From Bog-473 sp963736525 (lineage in GTDB: Bacteria; Actinomycetota; Acidimicrobiia; Acidimicrobiales; RAAP-2): a stretch of 64,000 nucleotides of DNA. The position numbers and the translations under genes are program-made. Positions 61,560 to 64,000 of this stretch are shown in pieces. The number at the start of each line of letters is the position of its first letter. Within the stretch, counting starts at the first letter, position 1. Where the stretch lies: positions 124,001-188,000 of the forward strand of contig CAVTPF010000014.1 of NCBI GenBank assembly GCA_963736525.1, given 5' to 3'. Below the pieces are notes generated by a model that searched no databases, was not told the DNA's origin, and saw nothing but the letters and a program-made list of their open reading frames with translations.

Positions 61560-63167
61560 GTGACACCGCAGAAGCAGGACCCCCAGGGCAGTCCCGAGCG
61601 CCGCACCGACTCGGGGATCGTCATCCATCCCGTGTACCGCGCCGGCGACCTCGAGGACTGGGACGCGGCCGCCCAGCTGGGGGAGCCGGGCTCGTTCCCC
61701 TACACCCGGGGTGTCCACCCGCAGATGTACCGGTCGAAGCTCTGGACCATGCGCCAGTACGCCGGCTTCGGCTCGGCCGAGGCGACCAACCAGCGCTTCA
61801 AGTTCCTCCTGGACGCCGGCCAGACCGGACTCTCGTGCGCCTTCGACCTCCCGACCCAGATGGGCTACGACTCGGACCACCCGCGTGCCGAGGGGGAAGT
61901 GGGCAAGGTGGGCGTCGCTATCGACTCGCTGGCCGACATGCGCCTCCTCATGGCGGATCTCCCCATGGACAAGGTCACGACGTCCATGACGATCAACGCG
62001 ACCGGCGCCATCCTGTTGCTCCTCTACCAACTGGTGGCCGAGGAGCAGGGAGTGCCGGGGGACAAGATCCGCGGCACCATCCAGAACGACATCTTGAAGG
62101 AGTACATCGCCCGCGGGACCTACATCTACCCGCCGCGGCCCTCCATGCGCCTCATCGTCGACACCTTCGCCTACTGCGCGGCCACCCTGCCCAACTGGAA
62201 CACCATCTCCATATCGGGGTACCACATCCGCGAGGCGGGCTCGACGGCGGTACAGGAGATCGCCTTCACGCTCGCCAACGGCATCGCCTACGTCGAAGCG
62301 GCCATTGCCGCGGGCATGGACGTCGACGCGTTCGCCCCCCGCCTGTCGTTCTTCTGGAACGCGCACAACAACCTCTTCGAGGAGGTGGCCAAGTACCGGG
62401 CGGCGCGGCGCATGTGGGCCCGCATCATGACCGAGCGCTTCGGTGCCAAGGACGAGCGCTCCAAGATGCTGCGCTTCCACACCCAGACGGGGGGGTCGAC
62501 CCTCACCGCGCAGCAGCCGGAGAACAACATCGTGCGGGTGACCGTCCAGAGCCTGGCGGCCGCCCTGGGCGGGACCCAGAGCCTGCACACCAACGGCTTC
62601 GACGAGGCACTCGGCCTCCCCACCACGCGGGCGGCGAAGATCGCCCTGCGCACCCAGCAGATCGTCGGGTTCGAGTCCGGCGTCGCCGACACGGTCGACC
62701 CGCTGGCGGGCTCGTACTTCGTGGAGTCGCTGACCGACGAGGTCGAGGAGGCGGCGAGCGACTACCTCCGGCGCATTGAGCAGATGGGCGGCGCCGTGGC
62801 GGCCATCGAGGCCCGGTTCATGCAGGAGGAGATCGAGGCGGCGGCCTACAGCTTCGCCAAGTCGGTCGACGACGCCGAGAAGGTCGTGGTCGGGGTCAAC
62901 CGCTTCACCGACGTCGAGGACGAGCAGACCGAGGTGTTCCCGATCGACGTGCAGCTCCAACAGCTCCAGATAGAGCGGACCACGTCGGTGCGCGCCGGGC
63001 GCGACCAGGCGGCCGTGGACCGCGCGCTGGCCAACGTCGCCGAAACGGCCCGGGGGGAGGGCAACCTGCTCGTGCCCATGAAGGCGGCCCTCCAGGCGAT
63101 GGCCACCCTCGGCGAGGTGTCCGACGTGCTGCGCGGCGAGTTCGGCGTCTACCAGCCGGGGGGCTGA
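61560..63167 (+). CDS. Methylmalonyl-CoA mutase-type large subunit without B12-binding domain
   Basis: 535 residues: the catalytic TIM barrel and its linker only. WTMRQYAGFG and FDLPTQMGYDSDHP are the family signature. The substrate-determining positions read MY (in HPQMYRSK) and SMR (in RPSMRLI), as in methylmalonyl-CoA mutase; isobutyryl- and 2-hydroxyisobutyryl-type mutases differ there. The ~140-residue B12 domain is absent, so a separate small subunit is needed and must be encoded outside the window. GTG 61560; adenosylcobalamin is provided by the adenosyltransferase at 55.5 kb. Confidence 0.85.
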   Translation: MTPQKQDPQGSPERRTDSGIVIHPVYRAGDLEDWDAAAQLGEPGSFPYTRGVHPQMYRSKLWTMRQYAGFGSAEATNQRFKFLLDAGQTGLSCAFDLPTQMGYDSDHPRAEGEVGKVGVAIDSLADMRLLMADLPMDKVTTSMTINATGAILLLLYQLVAEEQGVPGDKIRGTIQNDILKEYIARGTYIYPPRPSMRLIVDTFAYCAATLPNWNTISISGYHIREAGSTAVQEIAFTLANGIAYVEAAIAAGMDVDAFAPRLSFFWNAHNNLFEEVAKYRAARRMWARIMTERFGAKDERSKMLRFHTQTGGSTLTAQQPENNIVRVTVQSLAAALGGTQSLHTNGFDEALGLPTTRAAKIALRTQQIVGFESGVADTVDPLAGSYFVESLTDEVEEAASDYLRRIEQMGGAVAAIEARFMQEEIEAAAYSFAKSVDDAEKVVVGVNRFTDVEDEQTEVFPIDVQLQQLQIERTTSVRAGRDQAAVDRALANVAETARGEGNLLVPMKAALQAMATLGEVSDVLRGEFGVYQPGG

Positions 63168-63174
63168 CGCCGGC

Positions 63175-63842
63175 GTGGGGCTGAGGTCCTGGCCCCTTTT
63201 CGACCTGGTCGTGCGCACGCCCCGGCTCGAGCTGCGACTGCCCCGCGAGGAGGAGTTCGACGCATTGGCCGAGCTGGCCGACCGGGGCATCCACGACCCC
63301 GGGACCATGCCCTTCTTCGTCCCCTGGACCGACCTCCCGCCGGCACGGCGCGCCCGGGAGTCGGCCCAATGGCGTGGGGGCACCGCGCCAACTGGTCCGC
63401 CGACAAGTGGACCTACACGGGTGCCGCGTTCGTGGACGGGGAGCCGATCGGCATGCAGGACGTGGGGGCCGAGCACTTCCGGGCCGTGCGGTCGGTGGAG
63501 ACCGGCTCCTGGTTGGGCCTGGCCCACCAGGGCCAGGGGCTCGGACGCGAGATGCGCGAGGCCATCTTGCACCTGGCCTTCGAGGGCCTCGGCGCCGAGG
63601 AGGCGCTCAGCGGCGCCTTCGAGGACAACGCCGCCTCGCTGGTCACCTCGCGTGCCATCGGCTACCCGGAGAACGGGGACGCCCGGGGGCACCGGCGCGA
63701 CGGGTCCGGCCGCACCGTCCGGTTCAGGCTCGGCCGCGAAGACTGGGAGCGCCGCCGCCGCGACGACATCGAGATCGTCGGGCTCGAGGCCTGCCTGGAC
63801 ATGTTCCTCGGTCCGGCTCCGGAGGACGGGACCGGCGAGTGA
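63175..63842 (+). pseudogene. GNAT acetyltransferase interrupted by a frameshift
   Basis: Residues from GTG 63175 (FDLVVRTPRLELRLPREEEF) are a normal RimJ/RimL-like GNAT start. Near 63373-63375 the frame shifts: the sequence continues in another frame from 63369 as WGHRANWSADKWTYTGAAFV and YPENGDARG-x-RRDGSG, with the acetyl-CoA loop around GQGLGREMRE. Adding one base would restore Q-W-R-W-G-H. The downstream frame is intact to 63842. Likely N-acetylation of small molecules or protein N-termini; could be sequence error. Confidence 0.8.
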
Positions 63843-63845
63843 CGG

Positions 63846-64000
63846 TCAGGCGCTGACGACCGCCTCGAAGTGCTCCACCAGGGGAAACGGGTCGTAGAAG
63901 TGGTGCAACGCCGCCCGCCACTCCTGGTAGGCCGGCAAGCCGCGGAAGCCCTCGGTGTGGTCCTCGAGGCGCTCCCACTCCACGAGGAGCAAGAAGCGAC
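63846..64000 (-). CDS. Antibiotic biosynthesis monooxygenase-like (ABM) protein, 5' end missing
   Basis: C-terminal ~50 residues of a minus-strand gene running off the right edge: FLLLVEWERLEDHTEGF, then AYQEWRAALHHFY and a final VEHFEAVVSA. This is the pattern of small ferredoxin-like ABM/DUF proteins. Stop TGA at 63846-63848, 3 bp from the GNAT stop. Function undetermined. Confidence 0.6.
   Translation of the reverse strand, partial: RFLLLVEWERLEDHTEGFRGLPAYQEWRAALHHFYDPFPLVEHFEAVVSA

Overview
The window is a continuous stretch of chromosome from a very GC-rich bacterium with frequent GTG starts and many 1-8 nt gene overlaps. The gene content points to Actinomycetota: Mycobacterium-like acyl-CoA synthetases and dehydrogenases, an actinobacterial SUF set with SufU and a Rieske protein, an LCP wall-assembly protein, an NlpC/P60 hydrolase and a homodimeric AceE. 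An Acidimicrobiia-like lineage is my best guess, but this is an inference. I see no rRNA, tRNA, phage, IS element, integron or CRISPR array.

Layout. 0-6 kb: acyl-CoA/SDR catabolic genes around a KstR-like operator, plus a diguanylate cyclase. 6-9 kb: Lgt-like membrane protein and a secreted NlpC/P60 hydrolase. 8.8-12.3 kb: dienelactone hydrolase and a convergent pair resembling two ethylmalonyl-CoA-pathway enzymes (beta-methylmalyl-CoA lyase and methylsuccinyl-CoA dehydrogenase). 12.3-22 kb: housekeeping and metabolic genes (methyltransferase, membrane glycosyltransferase-like protein, MaoC hydratase, MutY, MBL hydrolase, flavin reductase, sugar epimerase, oligopeptidase B).

22-34 kb: Fe-S assembly in two opposed blocks. 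sufB, a Cys-rich small gene, sufD, a Rieske gene and sufC1 lie on the plus strand. sufC2-sufS-sufU lie on the minus strand. Between them are an enoyl-CoA hydratase-type gene, an LCP protein, a methyltransferase and a GNAT-like protein. sufD is split by a frameshift in a 5-G run.

34-39 kb: acyl-CoA dehydrogenase, hydrolases, thiE, an HhH-GPD protein, an Rrf2 regulator and a DinB protein. 39-47 kb: a pyruvate dehydrogenase and lipoylation module (aceE, lpd, E2) ending in a gene that encodes LipB and LipA as one 548-residue polypeptide. 47-51 kb: small, mostly uncharacterised genes. 51-64 kb: B12-linked genes (metH, cobalamin adenosyltransferase, a methylmalonyl-CoA mutase large chain, a VOC protein) mixed with a rhodanese-MoeB fusion in unusual domain order, a CapA remnant, CtaG and a frameshifted GNAT gene.

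How they fit together. The Fe-S genes would supply LipA and other Fe-S enzymes. LipBA would lipoylate the E2 encoded immediately upstream. The B12 genes would serve methionine synthesis and propionyl/methylmalonyl-CoA flow. The CoA-ester genes would feed acetyl- and propionyl-CoA metabolism. Two single-base frameshifts in conserved genes, both beside G-runs, mean sequencing or assembly error must be considered before calling any pseudogene.
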